Notes under the pieces: model-generated | What the model saw: the letters and a program-made list of their open reading frames with translations, nothing else | Database searches by the model: none | What the model was told of the DNA's origin: nothing | Program-made: the position numbers and the translations under genes | Assembly (NCBI RefSeq): GCF_036881715.1 | Contig: NZ_JBAKBF010000010.1 | Span: forward strand, 131,887-195,886 | DNA length: 64,000 bases | Source of the DNA: Pannonibacter anstelovis | GTDB lineage: Bacteria; Pseudomonadota; Alphaproteobacteria; Rhizobiales; Stappiaceae | Direction of reading: 5' to 3' | Shown: piece after piece, positions 16,851 to 26,417 of the stretch | How positions within the stretch are numbered: the first letter of the stretch is position 1 | Layout of the letters: each line of letters starts with the position of its first letter

Positions 16851-17231
16851 TCAACTTTCATCGACGATGCTGATGATCTTTCCGTCTTCGACGCGGAAGG
16901 CGGATGCGCCTGAGAACGCGAGCTTCTGGCCGGCCTTCCACCCGTTCGGCAGGTCGGTTGCCACAACCGCCGTGTAGTCGATCTCCGCCAGTGTGGTGCC
17001 CGCCACGGTGATCGCGTTCACGACCTTCTGGTGCCGGGTCTCGAATGCGGAAGCGCCGAACCTCGCCATCTGCGCAAAGCTCTGCTTGTCCCTTGCCTCA
17101 GCCGTCACCTCACCGCCGGAGATGTTCTGAAAGACCACGTTCCCGGCGAGGCACATCAGCATGCCCTCGACGTCCTTGCGGTTATAGGCATCAATGTAGG
17201 TTTCGATCGGATCAGGCAGACGTCTCATCAA
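16851..17231 (-). CDS. SnoaL/NTF2-like small protein
   Basis: A 126-residue protein with the cone-shaped NTF2-like fold pattern. An N-terminal helix pair (PIETYIDAYNRKDVEGMLMCL) is followed by strands (NVVFQNI, HQKVVNAITV, TLAEIDYTAVV, SGASAFRVEDGKIISIVDES). Members act as isomerases, hydrolases or dimerisation modules. No clear catalytic Asp-His pair can be assigned here. The gene lies between two imperfect direct repeats and is transcribed toward chrA. Two tandem ATG codons are possible starts. Confidence 0.8.
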   Translation of the reverse strand: MMRRLPDPIETYIDAYNRKDVEGMLMCLAGNVVFQNISGGEVTAEARDKQSFAQMARFGASAFETRHQKVVNAITVAGTTLAEIDYTAVVATDLPNGWKAGQKLAFSGASAFRVEDGKIISIVDES

Positions 17232-17326
17232 TCGCGCTCCGGCAAGAGTCCCAGCTCCGGTCCTCTACCACAGCCGCCTGACGGTTTCACGGCGTTCCGT
17301 CCGCTTGGGCATCCCTTCACATTGCG

Positions 17327-17400
17327 TGCCGGTCTCCCCTCAAGATTGTCTGGCGCCCAGTAAGAACAACCCTGTGAAAGCTGCATGACGAGGGAAATCT
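17327..17400 (+). repeat. Imperfect direct repeat D, copy 2 (upstream of the NTF2-like gene)
   Basis: GCCGGTCTCCCCTCAAGA through GCTGCATGACGAGGG matches 16733-16805 in the same orientation. The two copies bracket the NTF2-like gene. The short inverted repeat TCTCGCGAGA follows copy 2. Confidence 0.65.
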
Positions 17401-17494
17401 CGCGAGACCCGGCTGACTGGTTCGCCTTGCAAACAAGGTCAAGGGGCCAGCCAATCCCGTTCACTCAGCACATAGCTGGGTGTGGTCCTTGTAG

Positions 17495-17998
17495 TCATTC
17501 ATCATCCAACATCGTGTAGGTAATGCGCAACGTACCATCCGAAATATGCGATGGCGCATAACGCTCCGCTGTCGTCAGGATGATGTGCAAAATGCCGCTG
17601 ATCGCCTTCGCAAACTCATCGTCAGTATTAAAACTCGTACGATAGTGATCGTCTATAGCGTTAAGTTCTATTACACATAGGAAGTCTTCGCCCAAATAAC
17701 GCATGCGCATTGTTGCGACGCGGTTGAAGCGATCAATCCGAACATTGGTAATATATTCAAGCTTTCGCTCGCGAAATCGAACACCAACGCCCTTCTCACC
17801 ATCCTCAGGGATGAACTCAACACCCGCAGCAAACATGCAATCTCTGATGGAGCGCAGGTTATTAGTTAGCGGCTGCCTTGCACTGGATTCAAAATCCGCA
17901 ATCGTGGCTCGGGACACCTCCGCATTCGCCGCAAGCTGATCTTGTGTCCAATTCAGCAGGCTACGGGCGGCGCGGCATTGGGCAGCAGTGATGTTCAT
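17495..17998 (-). CDS. Xre-type HTH protein with DUF1488-like C-terminal domain
   Basis: A 167-residue protein. Residues ~5-55 are a Cro/CI-type helix-turn-helix (QCRAARSLLNWTQDQLAANA, then VSRATIADFE). The C-terminal ~75 residues (RVATMRMRYLGEDFLCVIEL, NAIDDHY, AKAISGILHIILTTAERYA, DGTLRITYTMLDD) resemble the small DUF1488 fold that is common in rhizobia. The gene has lower GC and different codon use from its neighbours, for example many TTA/ATA/CGA-type codons, which suggests recent transfer. The upstream 100 bp is A/T-rich. A phage-repressor or antitoxin-like role is possible; no partner gene adjoins it. Confidence 0.78.
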   Translation of the reverse strand: MNITAAQCRAARSLLNWTQDQLAANAEVSRATIADFESSARQPLTNNLRSIRDCMFAAGVEFIPEDGEKGVGVRFRERKLEYITNVRIDRFNRVATMRMRYLGEDFLCVIELNAIDDHYRTSFNTDDEFAKAISGILHIILTTAERYAPSHISDGTLRITYTMLDDE

Positions 17999-17999
17999 G

Positions 18000-18457
18000 A
18001 CGATTCCTTTGACTTAAATCTAGAAACATAATGAAATATGTTATGCATTTTGTCAAATGTTACTCATTATTACCCACCTCCTTTCACCTAATTTGGTTCA
18101 TTGGGAATTACCCACCACCTAAATGGAGGCGACGTTCGATCTCAAGTACGTCAATGCCTTCCTTCCAACGTTGACATTGACCAGAGTCAGACGGACGGGA
18201 AGTGTCGCATCTCTAACTGGGCCCAAGTTTGTCTGGCTGCTACACAGATTTATCGCGTAATCTATCTTATGGAACTTTTTTTGTGCTGAAAGAGCCAGTT
18301 CACGCGCGGTGCCCGGCATTATCATCCCCACAAACACGGCAATTTTGCTGATACATGCAAAATTTGGACATGCAAGCCATGAGTGTTTCAGGCATGTTCG
18401 GTGAACAGGCGTCAGACATGGTCTGGCTGCCCGGTCCGGGACGGGGATCTTCTGCTT
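18000..18457. other. A/T-richer intergenic region without a supported gene
   Basis: The gap between the Xre gene and the secretion gene is A/T-richer than average up to ~18370. Short ORFs here lack recognisable domains, ribosome binding sites or codon bias. The promoters of both divergent genes should lie here. The direct repeat AATTACCCACC-like (TTATTACCCACCTCC at 18068 and GAATTACCCACCACC at 18105) is a possible regulator site for the Xre protein. Confidence 0.4.
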
Positions 18458-20236
18458 GTGACGATTTGGGGAACACTGACGGAACGGCGCGCCGGGCGGC
18501 GGGGTGTGCCGCGGCCTCTGGCGGCGGCGGCGCTGGTGGCTGCAATGGGCGGCGCGGGCATGCCTGCGGTGGCGCAGGATGCGGGCAGTCTGTTGCGCGA
18601 GCAGCAGAGGCGGCTGGATATGCAGCGCACCCTGCCGGGCATGGATGCGGACGCGGCGGCGCAGACCCCGCAAGGGCGGCCAGTCACCGCTTCGGACGAA
18701 GGCCAGACCATCCTTGTCACCGGCCTGCGCTTTACCGGCCGCGCGGACCTTCTGCCGCCCGCCAGTCAGGCTTCCATCATTGCGGCCGGGAAAGGCAAGC
18801 GGCTTGGCATCGGCGGCATTCAGGCGCTGGCCAGCCAGACGACGGCGGCATTGCAGGTGCAAGGCCATCTTCTCGCCCGCGCCATCCTGCCGCCGCAGGA
18901 CATCACCGAAGGGGTGATCACCATCGAGATCCTGCAAGGCCGGCTGGAGGAGGCAAGCTTCGAGCGGGCAGAGGGCATGCGGGCGTCCGAAGCGCGGCTG
19001 CGCGCCATTCTGGAGCAGGAAACGGCGGGGGATGATCTGACGCAGGCGCAGCTGGAAAGCGCCCTGCTGCGGATGAATGCGCATCCCGGCGTCACCGCAA
19101 GAGCGCGGCTGATGCCCGGCTCGGCCCCCGGCACCACACGGCTTGTGATCGATACCACACAGGACCCGCTGCTCTCGGGCAGCCTGTCCGCCGACAATTT
19201 CGGCTCCTGGTCCACGGGGCGGATACAGGGCACCGGCACGGCGCTGCTCACGGATGCGACCGGTTACGGCGACCTCAGCCGCGTCACGCTGTCGGGCTCG
19301 GAAGGCCAGCGCTTCGGGTCGCTTTCAGCCAGTGTGCCGCTCTGGGCGTCCCCCTTCACGCTCAGCGCCAGCTATGGCCACCTGACCTATCGCAACGTGG
19401 ATGACACCGGCCGCCTGCTGGGACTGAAGGGCAAGGCGGATTTCGCCGGGGCAACGCTGGATTATGCGCTCGTCACCACCCGCAGGCTTTCCGTCTCCAC
19501 CTCGGCCGGGGTCAACTGGAAGTCGCTGGTGGATGACAGCCGCGCCGGGCGGCTTTCGGACAAGCAGTCCGTCTCGGGCACCTTTGGTGTCTCGGGTGAA
19601 GCGCGCGACGGGTTTTTCGGCGGCGGCCTGACGGCCCTGTCGCTGAGCTGGACCACCGGCACGCTGGATCTCTCCGGCGAGCCTTCGGCAGAGGCGGCAG
19701 ACCGGGCGGGGCTGCGCACCGCCGGGGCCTTCAACAAGGTCAATGCGAGCCTGGCGCGGGTGCAGAAGCTGCAAGGGGCCTTCTCGTTCTTTGCCCGCGG
19801 CTATGGCCAGCTTGCCGGTGGAAATCTGGACTCGTCCGAGGAATTTTCGCTCGGCGGGCCCTATGCGGTGCGCGCCTATCCGGTGGGCGAAGGGCGCGGC
19901 GACATGGGCGTGCTGGGCAGCGTGGAGCTGCGCTACGACCTGCCGGTGAATGCCAGATATGGCAACGTGCAACTGGCCGCCTTTGCCGATGCCGGACAGG
20001 TGGTGGTGAACCGCTTCGAGCGCGGCATTCCGCTCGCCAATGCCTGCGCCTGCAACAGCTATGGCGTTGGTGGTGCGGGGCTTTATGCCCGCTGGACACG
20101 CGAGAACCTGAATGTTTCCGCCACCTGGGCCCATGCCATCGGGGACAACCCAGGCCGCAGTCCGGCAGACGGCAGCAACACGGACGGAAAGTCCCTGAAC
20201 AATCAATTCTGGCTGACGGGGGCCATCCGCTTCTGA
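18458..20236 (+). CDS. Two-partner secretion outer-membrane transporter (TpsB, ShlB/FhaC family)
   Basis: An Omp85-superfamily transporter that secretes the adjacent TpsA protein. The signal peptide is basic then hydrophobic (TERRAGRRG, PLAAAALVAAMGGAG, cleaved near VAQ/D). Next come a linker helix (LLREQQRRLDMQ), two POTRA domains (about 75-240, with VTGLRFTGRADLL and ITEGVITIEILQGRL) and a 16-strand barrel ending in WLTGAIRF. The conserved motif of the channel loop is present as VRAYPVGEG. A Cys pair (CACNC-like, NACACNSYG) lies in a late surface loop. I chose the GTG at 18458 because it yields a proper signal peptide; an ATG at 18383 adds 25 residues without one. TpsA starts 92 bp downstream. 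Confidence 0.9.
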   Translation: MTIWGTLTERRAGRRGVPRPLAAAALVAAMGGAGMPAVAQDAGSLLREQQRRLDMQRTLPGMDADAAAQTPQGRPVTASDEGQTILVTGLRFTGRADLLPPASQASIIAAGKGKRLGIGGIQALASQTTAALQVQGHLLARAILPPQDITEGVITIEILQGRLEEASFERAEGMRASEARLRAILEQETAGDDLTQAQLESALLRMNAHPGVTARARLMPGSAPGTTRLVIDTTQDPLLSGSLSADNFGSWSTGRIQGTGTALLTDATGYGDLSRVTLSGSEGQRFGSLSASVPLWASPFTLSASYGHLTYRNVDDTGRLLGLKGKADFAGATLDYALVTTRRLSVSTSAGVNWKSLVDDSRAGRLSDKQSVSGTFGVSGEARDGFFGGGLTALSLSWTTGTLDLSGEPSAEAADRAGLRTAGAFNKVNASLARVQKLQGAFSFFARGYGQLAGGNLDSSEEFSLGGPYAVRAYPVGEGRGDMGVLGSVELRYDLPVNARYGNVQLAAFADAGQVVVNRFERGIPLANACACNSYGVGGAGLYARWTRENLNVSATWAHAIGDNPGRSPADGSNTDGKSLNNQFWLTGAIRF

Positions 20237-20328
20237 GGCGGTTGAACCCTTCTCACGCCAGCGCGGCAAAAGAAGTTTCTGGGCGGGAGGCATGATCCTC
20301 CCGAAGCCCCGGTATGAGGACTGGTGTC

Positions 20329-23300
20329 ATGCAGCTTTTCCGGCAGCTTTCCCGGCAGTTTTCCCGTAACAGCGTCTCTCCGGCTGGCTCCCGTTCCACG
20401 CGCCGGCGTCATCTGACCCTGCTGCTGTCCACCTGCGCGCTTGGCGCCGGGCTGATCCTGCCCCCGTCCCTGCTGCAGGCGCAGGAGCTGCCCACCGGCG
20501 GCACCATCGCGGCAGGCACGGGCAGCATCGGCACCTCGGGCAGCACCATGACGGTGACCCAGACCAGCAATCAGCTGATCACCAACTGGAACAGCTTCTC
20601 CATCGGCAGCGGGGCCACGGTCAATTTCGTGCAGCCGGGCGCCTCGTCCATGGCGCTCAACCGCGTCACGGGGCAAGACCCGTCGCAGATCCTCGGCAAT
20701 CTCAATGCCAATGGCCAGGTGTTCCTGATCAACCCCAATGGCGTGGCCATCGGCACCAGCGGGCGGGTGCAGACCGGGGCCTTTGTTGCTTCCACGCTTG
20801 GCATCACCGACAGCAAATTTCTGGCTCATGACTTCAATTTCACCGGCAGCGGCGGTGCCATCACCAATGCGGGCGAAATTTCCGGCGCGGTTGTGGCCCT
20901 CATCGCCCCCACCGTGCGCAACAGCGGCACCATCACCGGCGATACAGCCCTTGCCGCCGGAACGGACGTGCTGCTGGATTTTGACGGCGACGGCCTGATC
21001 TCGGTGGAGGTGAAAGCCTCCACCATGGAGGCGCTGGCGGAAAACAGCGGCCTGATCAAGGCCGATGGCGGCAGCGCCATTCTCACCGCCAGGGGCGCCT
21101 CGGAGGCGAAAAAGGGCATCGTCAACAACACCGGCACGGTGGAGGCCAAGGCCATCGGCTCGCGCAATGGCCGCATCCTGCTGCTGGGCAGCGATGAAAC
21201 CCATGCCAGCGGCTCGCTGAAAGCCAAGTTCGTCGAGACTTCGGCGAAGAAGGTGAAGCTGGACAAGACACTCAAGGTCGAGACGGACGGCGGCGACTGG
21301 CTGATCGACCCCACGGACATCAACATCGACGCGGACATGGCGGCCTCTATCGAGACAGGGCTTGCCAGCGGCAATGTGGAAATCTCGACCGCCGCTGTGG
21401 GAGCGGATGCAGGCGATATCACCGTGTCCTCCGGGATCAACTGGTCCGCCAATGTCCTCACACTCCGGGCCGACCGGAACATTGCCATCAACGCCGCGCT
21501 CAACGGCACGGCCACCGCGGGGCTGGCGCTGCATTACGGTCAGGGCGCAGTGGCGGCGGGCAACACGGCCACCTACACCGTCAGCGCCCCCGTCAACCTT
21601 GCTTCCACCGGCAGCTTTGAAACGAAGCTGGGCAGCGACGGCGCGGTCAACAGCTACACAATCATTACCAGCCTCGGCGCAGAAGGCAGCACCACGGGCA
21701 CGGACCTGCAGGGCATCAACGGCAACCTTGCCGGGCTCTATGTGCTCGGCAGCGATATTGACGCCTCGGCCACTTCAGGGTGGAACAGCGGCGCGGGATT
21801 TGATCCGCTGGGCGATTTCACCACCTCTTTCTCCGGCACCTTTGAAGGGCTGGGGCATACGGTTTCCGGCCTTTATGTCAGCCAGCCCTCGACACAGGCC
21901 ATCGGCCTGTTCGGGGTTACGACGGGCGCCAGCCTGAGCAATTTCGGCGTGACGGGCTCAATCACAGGCGGTTCCGGGGTTGGCAGTGCCGTAGGCTGGG
22001 CATCAAATTCAACGCTCTCCGGCCTATGGTCCTCCGCCACCGTGGCTGGCAGCACGGGGGCGACGGGCGGACTGGTTGGCTACATGTCCCAGACCACCCT
22101 CACCCGCTCCTTCGCGAGCGGAGACGTCAGCGGCGGTGCCGTTGTTGGCGGGGGAGTGCTGGGGGCCTTCGGCGGACTGGTCGGCTATCTCAACAGCGGC
22201 ACCGTCAGCCAGTCCTATGCAACCGGCAATGCCTCCACCGTCAGGTTTCAGGTGGGCGGGCTGGTGGGGTCAACCGGCAGCAACGGCGTGATCATCAACT
22301 CCTATGCCACCGGCAACGTCTCGGGAACAAGCGGAGGCGCGCTCGTTGGCAGCAACGGCGGCACGATCAGCTACAGCTATGCCACAGGCACCGTTTCGGG
22401 AAATCAGGGCCTGATCGGCACCGGCTCAATCGCCAATGTGTCCAACGTCTTTTACAACGTGGACACGGCGGGCGCAGGCTCCATGCCCGCCAGCTGGGGC
22501 AAGACGGCCACCGAGCTTCTCGATCCCTTCCTCTATATCGAGGATGGCTGGGACTTTGCCAGCGTCTGGGGCTCGCCCAAGGCAGGCGGTGTGCCGGAGC
22601 TGCGGGCGCTGTCCACGCAGGCGCTCTACGACAATTACCTCAAGGTGTCCGGCACCCTCTCCCGCGCCTATGGCGACACGGGCATTTTTCAGGGCAGCCT
22701 GAGCACCGTAACCTCCGGCGCGTCCGTTTCCGTTGATGTGGGCAGCGCCATCAGCGGCACAACGAATGCGGGCACCTACGCCTGGTCGGAGCCCAACATG
22801 GTCACCCTCGGCCTGCCCGGCGGCCTGACGATGGCCGACTTCTACCTCGCCTTCGGCACGGGCGGTGTCACGGTGACGCCGCGCGCCGTCAGCCTCACCG
22901 GCTCGCGGACCTACAACGGCAGCACCAGCTTCTCGGCCTCGGATATCGTTCTGGGGAACCTCGCCAATGGCGAGACACTGACCCTCAGCGGCACGGCCAC
23001 CCTCGTCAACAAGAATGCGGACACGCATTTCACCGCTGACACCAGCGGGCTTGCGCTTGGCAGTGGCACGGGCCTTGCCTCCAACTACACGCTCACGGAC
23101 GCGGCGGTGGAGCTTGATGTCACACGGGCGGTGATCACATCCATCGGCGGCCTTGCCGTGGACAACAAGGTCTATGACCGCACCACGGCGGCAACGCTGG
23201 ACACCTCCGGTGTTGTCCTCACCGGCATGGTCGGCGGGGATGAGCTCACGTTCAACGGCACCGCCGCCTTCCTTGACGCCTCTGCCGGAACCGGCAAGAC

Positions 23301-24666
23301 GGTTGAGGTGACAGTCTTTGCCCTGAGTGGCGCGGATGCCGGCAACTATGAATATGACGCCAGCATCGGCAATACGATCCAGCTCGCGGCCGCCGCAGAC
23401 ATCTCGCAGAAAGCGCTCACCGTCACGGGCCTTGCAGGCCTCACCCGCACCTATGACGGCACCACGGCAGTGACGATCGGCCAGAGCTTTGCCAGCCTCG
23501 ACGGCGTGATCATGGGCGATGACGTGAGCCTTGCCACCGCCCTTGGCGCCTATGCAGACAAGAATGCGGGCAATGGCAAGGTCATCACCATCTCGGGCCT
23601 GACCCTCGGCGGCGCGGCAGCGGGCAACTACAGCGTCAGCGTCACGCCCGGCACAGTTACGGGCGACGTGGAAAAGGCCCTCATTTCCGCCGTCAGCGGG
23701 CTTTCCGCACAGAGCAAGGTCTATGACGGCGGCGACACCGCCACGCTCGATGCCACAAATGCCGTGCTGACGGGCTTCGTCAGCGGGGACGCGCTCACCC
23801 TCACGGGCTCCGCTTCCTTCCTCGACCCCTCGGCGGGCACGAACAAGGGCATCTCGGTCTCTGGCCTTGCCCTGGCCGGTGCAGACGCTGCCAATTACGA
23901 GCTCGCCAACGCGCTGCAGAACAGCTTCAACGTTTCAACGGCGGCCGCGATCACGCCGAAGGCGCTCACCCTCACCGGCGTTTCCGGCATCACGCGCACC
24001 TATGACGGCACCACGGCCGTGGCGCTGGATCTGACCGGCGCGCAGCTGGGTGGCATCATCCTTGGCGATGACGTGTCATTCGCCTCAGCACAGGGCATCT
24101 ATGCGGACAAGAATGCAGGCTCTGGCAAGGAAATCAGCCTCTCCAGCTATCTGCTGTCGGGTCTGGCGGCTGGAAACTACACGCTGACGATCACACCCGG
24201 CACGGTGACGGGCACCGTGGAAAGGGCCGTCATTTCCAGCATCGGCGGCATCATCGCCCTCAACAAGACGGCCGATGGCACGGTGATGGCAACGCTCGAC
24301 ACCTCGGGTGCCCTGTTCAACGGCATGGTCACGGGCGACAGGCTGCGCGTGGCAACGGCAACCGGCGTCTTCGCCGGTGCAGAGCCCGGCACGGGCAAGA
24401 CGGTGCTGATCAGCGGTCTCAGCCTCGGCGGGGCGGATGCCATGAACTACACCCTCGCCAGCAGCACAGCCACGGCGCTGGCAGACATCACGCAGCCGGT
24501 CGCAGGCCAGCCGGGCCCCGTCTCGCGCGTGGTCAGCAGCTGGTCCCTCTTCGGCGGGCTCTTCTCCCCGTCTGATAAGACCACCCCCCTCACCCTCGCC
24601 TCCCTGAGCAGCAACCCGCAGGAAATCACCGGCCCGGATCTGTTCGAGGATGAGAGGGGTGAGTGA
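20329..24666 (+). CDS. Two-partner secretion exoprotein (TpsA): haemagglutinin-type N-terminus, GLUG and YDG repeats
   Basis: A 1445-residue secreted adhesin-like protein. An extended signal region ends near LLQAQE. The TPS domain follows (about 50-300), with the usual NSFSIGSGATVNFVQP and LINPNGVAIG motifs. Residues about 480-720 contain GLUG-type repeats (GLGHTVSGLYV, GGLVGYMSQ, GGLVGYLNSG, GGLVGSTG, ATGNVSG). Residues about 850-1390 are six ~90-residue YDG/MBG-type units opened by RTYNG, KVYDR, RTYDG, KVYDG, RTYDG and a degenerate KTADG. They alternate between two subtypes. The C-terminus is short and has no toxin domain. The ATG at 20329 has AGGA eight bases upstream, better than the ATG at 20314. 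A hairpin GGGAGG/CCTCCC precedes it at 20285-20302. It converges on the ABC gene with a 9-bp gap. Confidence 0.9.
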   Translation: MQLFRQLSRQFSRNSVSPAGSRSTRRRHLTLLLSTCALGAGLILPPSLLQAQELPTGGTIAAGTGSIGTSGSTMTVTQTSNQLITNWNSFSIGSGATVNFVQPGASSMALNRVTGQDPSQILGNLNANGQVFLINPNGVAIGTSGRVQTGAFVASTLGITDSKFLAHDFNFTGSGGAITNAGEISGAVVALIAPTVRNSGTITGDTALAAGTDVLLDFDGDGLISVEVKASTMEALAENSGLIKADGGSAILTARGASEAKKGIVNNTGTVEAKAIGSRNGRILLLGSDETHASGSLKAKFVETSAKKVKLDKTLKVETDGGDWLIDPTDINIDADMAASIETGLASGNVEISTAAVGADAGDITVSSGINWSANVLTLRADRNIAINAALNGTATAGLALHYGQGAVAAGNTATYTVSAPVNLASTGSFETKLGSDGAVNSYTIITSLGAEGSTTGTDLQGINGNLAGLYVLGSDIDASATSGWNSGAGFDPLGDFTTSFSGTFEGLGHTVSGLYVSQPSTQAIGLFGVTTGASLSNFGVTGSITGGSGVGSAVGWASNSTLSGLWSSATVAGSTGATGGLVGYMSQTTLTRSFASGDVSGGAVVGGGVLGAFGGLVGYLNSGTVSQSYATGNASTVRFQVGGLVGSTGSNGVIINSYATGNVSGTSGGALVGSNGGTISYSYATGTVSGNQGLIGTGSIANVSNVFYNVDTAGAGSMPASWGKTATELLDPFLYIEDGWDFASVWGSPKAGGVPELRALSTQALYDNYLKVSGTLSRAYGDTGIFQGSLSTVTSGASVSVDVGSAISGTTNAGTYAWSEPNMVTLGLPGGLTMADFYLAFGTGGVTVTPRAVSLTGSRTYNGSTSFSASDIVLGNLANGETLTLSGTATLVNKNADTHFTADTSGLALGSGTGLASNYTLTDAAVELDVTRAVITSIGGLAVDNKVYDRTTAATLDTSGVVLTGMVGGDELTFNGTAAFLDASAGTGKTVEVTVFALSGADAGNYEYDASIGNTIQLAAAADISQKALTVTGLAGLTRTYDGTTAVTIGQSFASLDGVIMGDDVSLATALGAYADKNAGNGKVITISGLTLGGAAAGNYSVSVTPGTVTGDVEKALISAVSGLSAQSKVYDGGDTATLDATNAVLTGFVSGDALTLTGSASFLDPSAGTNKGISVSGLALAGADAANYELANALQNSFNVSTAAAITPKALTLTGVSGITRTYDGTTAVALDLTGAQLGGIILGDDVSFASAQGIYADKNAGSGKEISLSSYLLSGLAAGNYTLTITPGTVTGTVERAVISSIGGIIALNKTADGTVMATLDTSGALFNGMVTGDRLRVATATGVFAGAEPGTGKTVLISGLSLGGADAMNYTLASSTATALADITQPVAGQPGPVSRVVSSWSLFGGLFSPSDKTTPLTLASLSSNPQEITGPDLFEDERGE

Positions 24667-24675
24667 CCTCCCCAC

Positions 24676-25434
24676 TCACCGGAAATAGACGGCAATCCGG
24701 TTGCCGTTGATTTCCTGCACGTCAAAGGGGCACCCGAAGATGGAGGTGAGGACTTCGGGGCGGATGATCTCGGATGGCGTGCCCTGAAGCGCGGCGCGGC
24801 CGTTCTGCATGACGACGATATGGTCGGAGTAGCAGGAGGCGAAGTTGATGTCGTGGAGGACCACCACCGCCGTCTTGCCGAAGTCGTCTGCCGCCTGCCG
24901 CAAGAGCTTCATCATGGAAACGGAATGGCTGATGTCGAGGTTGTTCAGCGGCTCGTCAAACAGCATGTAGCCGGTGTCCTGCGCCAGCACCATGGCGACG
25001 AAGGCCCGCTGGCGCTGGCCGCCGGAGAGTTCGTCGAGAAAGCGGTCGCGGAGGTCCGTGAGGCCAAGATAGGCGAGCGCCTTGTCCACCTCGGCCCTGT
25101 CCTCCCCCGTCAGCCGCCCCTTTGAATAGGGGTAGCGCCCGAAGGAGACGAGATCGGTGACGGTGAGCCGCGCCGTCATCTGGTTGTCCTGCCGCAGCAT
25201 CGACAGGCGCCGGGCCAGCACCTCGCCGGAGGTGTTGGCCACATCCAGCCCATCGACCAGCACGCTGCCCTGATCCATCGTGGTGAGCCGCGCGATCATG
25301 GACAGCAGCGTCGATTTGCCCGCGCCATTGGGGCCGATAATGGAGGTGAGCCCGCCCTTCGGCAGGTCGAGGGACACCCCGTCCACCACCAGCGTGTTGC
25401 CATAGCTCTTGCTGACCTGATCGATCCGGATCAC
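24676..25434 (-). CDS. Siderophore ABC importer, ATP-binding subunit (YclP/FatE-like)
   Basis: A 252-residue ATPase with Walker A GPNGAGKST (about 35-43), signature LSGGQRQRAFVAMVLAQ, Walker B YMLFDEPLNNLD and switch His in VLHDINFASCYSDH. The INDLE-like segment of the petrobactin/catechol-siderophore subclass (VTDLVSFGRYPYSKGRLT) is present. It overlaps the upstream permease stop by 4 bp, so translation is coupled. It is the last gene of a binding protein-permease-permease-ATPase operon. Confidence 0.92.
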   Translation of the reverse strand: MIRIDQVSKSYGNTLVVDGVSLDLPKGGLTSIIGPNGAGKSTLLSMIARLTTMDQGSVLVDGLDVANTSGEVLARRLSMLRQDNQMTARLTVTDLVSFGRYPYSKGRLTGEDRAEVDKALAYLGLTDLRDRFLDELSGGQRQRAFVAMVLAQDTGYMLFDEPLNNLDISHSVSMMKLLRQAADDFGKTAVVVLHDINFASCYSDHIVVMQNGRAALQGTPSEIIRPEVLTSIFGCPFDVQEINGNRIAVYFR

Positions 25435-26417
25435 CGCCGCGCCCCCTTGAGCAGAAAGAAGATGAAGAACAGCCCGCCGGCAAATTCGATGACGATGGCA
25501 AGCGCCGTGCTGAAATCAAGCAGCCGCTCCAGCACCGTCTGGCCCGCCACAAGGCAGATGATGGCAATGAGCACCGCCGCAGGCAGCACATGCCGGTGGC
25601 GGCCCGAGGGCATCAGCAGATAGGCAAGGTTCGCCGTCAGCAGGCCGAAGAAGGTGACCGGCCCGACCAGCGCCGTGGAGACCGAGACAAGCACGGTGAT
25701 GATCATCAGCACTTGCCGGGTCACGCGCTTGTGGTCCACCCCCAGCATGATGGCACTGTCGCGCCCCAGCGCCATGACATCAAAGGTGTGGCCCAGACGC
25801 CAGGCAGCAAGGCTGGCTCCGGCAATAAGCAGCGCCGAGACGCCCAGAAGCGTGCCATCCACCGAATTGAAGCTGGCAAAGAACCGGTCCTGCAGCACGA
25901 CGAATTCGTTCGGATCAATGATCCGCTGCAGGAAGCCCGCAAGGCTGCGGAACAGGGCGCCGAGCAGGATGCCCACCAGCATCATCAGATGCAGGCCCTT
26001 GATCGCCCCGGAGAACAGCAGCTGGAACAGGATCAGCGAGAAGCCGGCCATGATGGCGACTTCCCCCACGAACAGCAGGCGCGGGTCCATGGCCGTCACG
26101 AAGGCGGAACCGAGCGTGAAGACCAGCACCGTTTGCAGCAGCACATAAAGCGCATCGAAGCCCATGATCGAGGGTGTCAGGATGCGGTTGTTGGTCAGCG
26201 TCTGGAACAGCACTGTGGAGACGGACACCGCATAGGCCACCAGCACCAGCGCCGCGAGCTTCTGCCCCCGGAAGGGCAGGATGAAGGACCAGCCGGCCTT
26301 GACGCCAAGCGTCATGAAGGCGGCGGCGGCGGCGAGCGTGAGGACGCCCAGCAGCAGCAGCACACCGGCAGGCGTCAGCCGCCTTGCGCCGGTCTGATAC
26401 AGGTGCTCAAGCCGCAT
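25431..26417 (-). CDS. Siderophore ABC importer permease 2 (YclO-like)
   Basis: A 328-residue FecCD-family permease with about nine or ten helices (VLLLLGVLTLAAAAAFMTLG, LAALVLVAYAVSVSTVLFQT, LAIVIEFAGGLFFIFFLLKG). The GPVTFFGLLTANLAYLLM segment is the coupling-helix region that contacts the ATPase. A longer upstream frame runs through the previous permease gene in another frame, so I start at the ATG at 26417 (MRLEHLYQTG), which overlaps that gene by 11 bp. Together with permease 1 it forms a heterodimeric channel in the inner membrane. Confidence 0.9.
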   Translation of the reverse strand: MRLEHLYQTGARRLTPAGVLLLLGVLTLAAAAAFMTLGVKAGWSFILPFRGQKLAALVLVAYAVSVSTVLFQTLTNNRILTPSIMGFDALYVLLQTVLVFTLGSAFVTAMDPRLLFVGEVAIMAGFSLILFQLLFSGAIKGLHLMMLVGILLGALFRSLAGFLQRIIDPNEFVVLQDRFFASFNSVDGTLLGVSALLIAGASLAAWRLGHTFDVMALGRDSAIMLGVDHKRVTRQVLMIITVLVSVSTALVGPVTFFGLLTANLAYLLMPSGRHRHVLPAAVLIAIICLVAGQTVLERLLDFSTALAIVIEFAGGLFFIFFLLKGARR

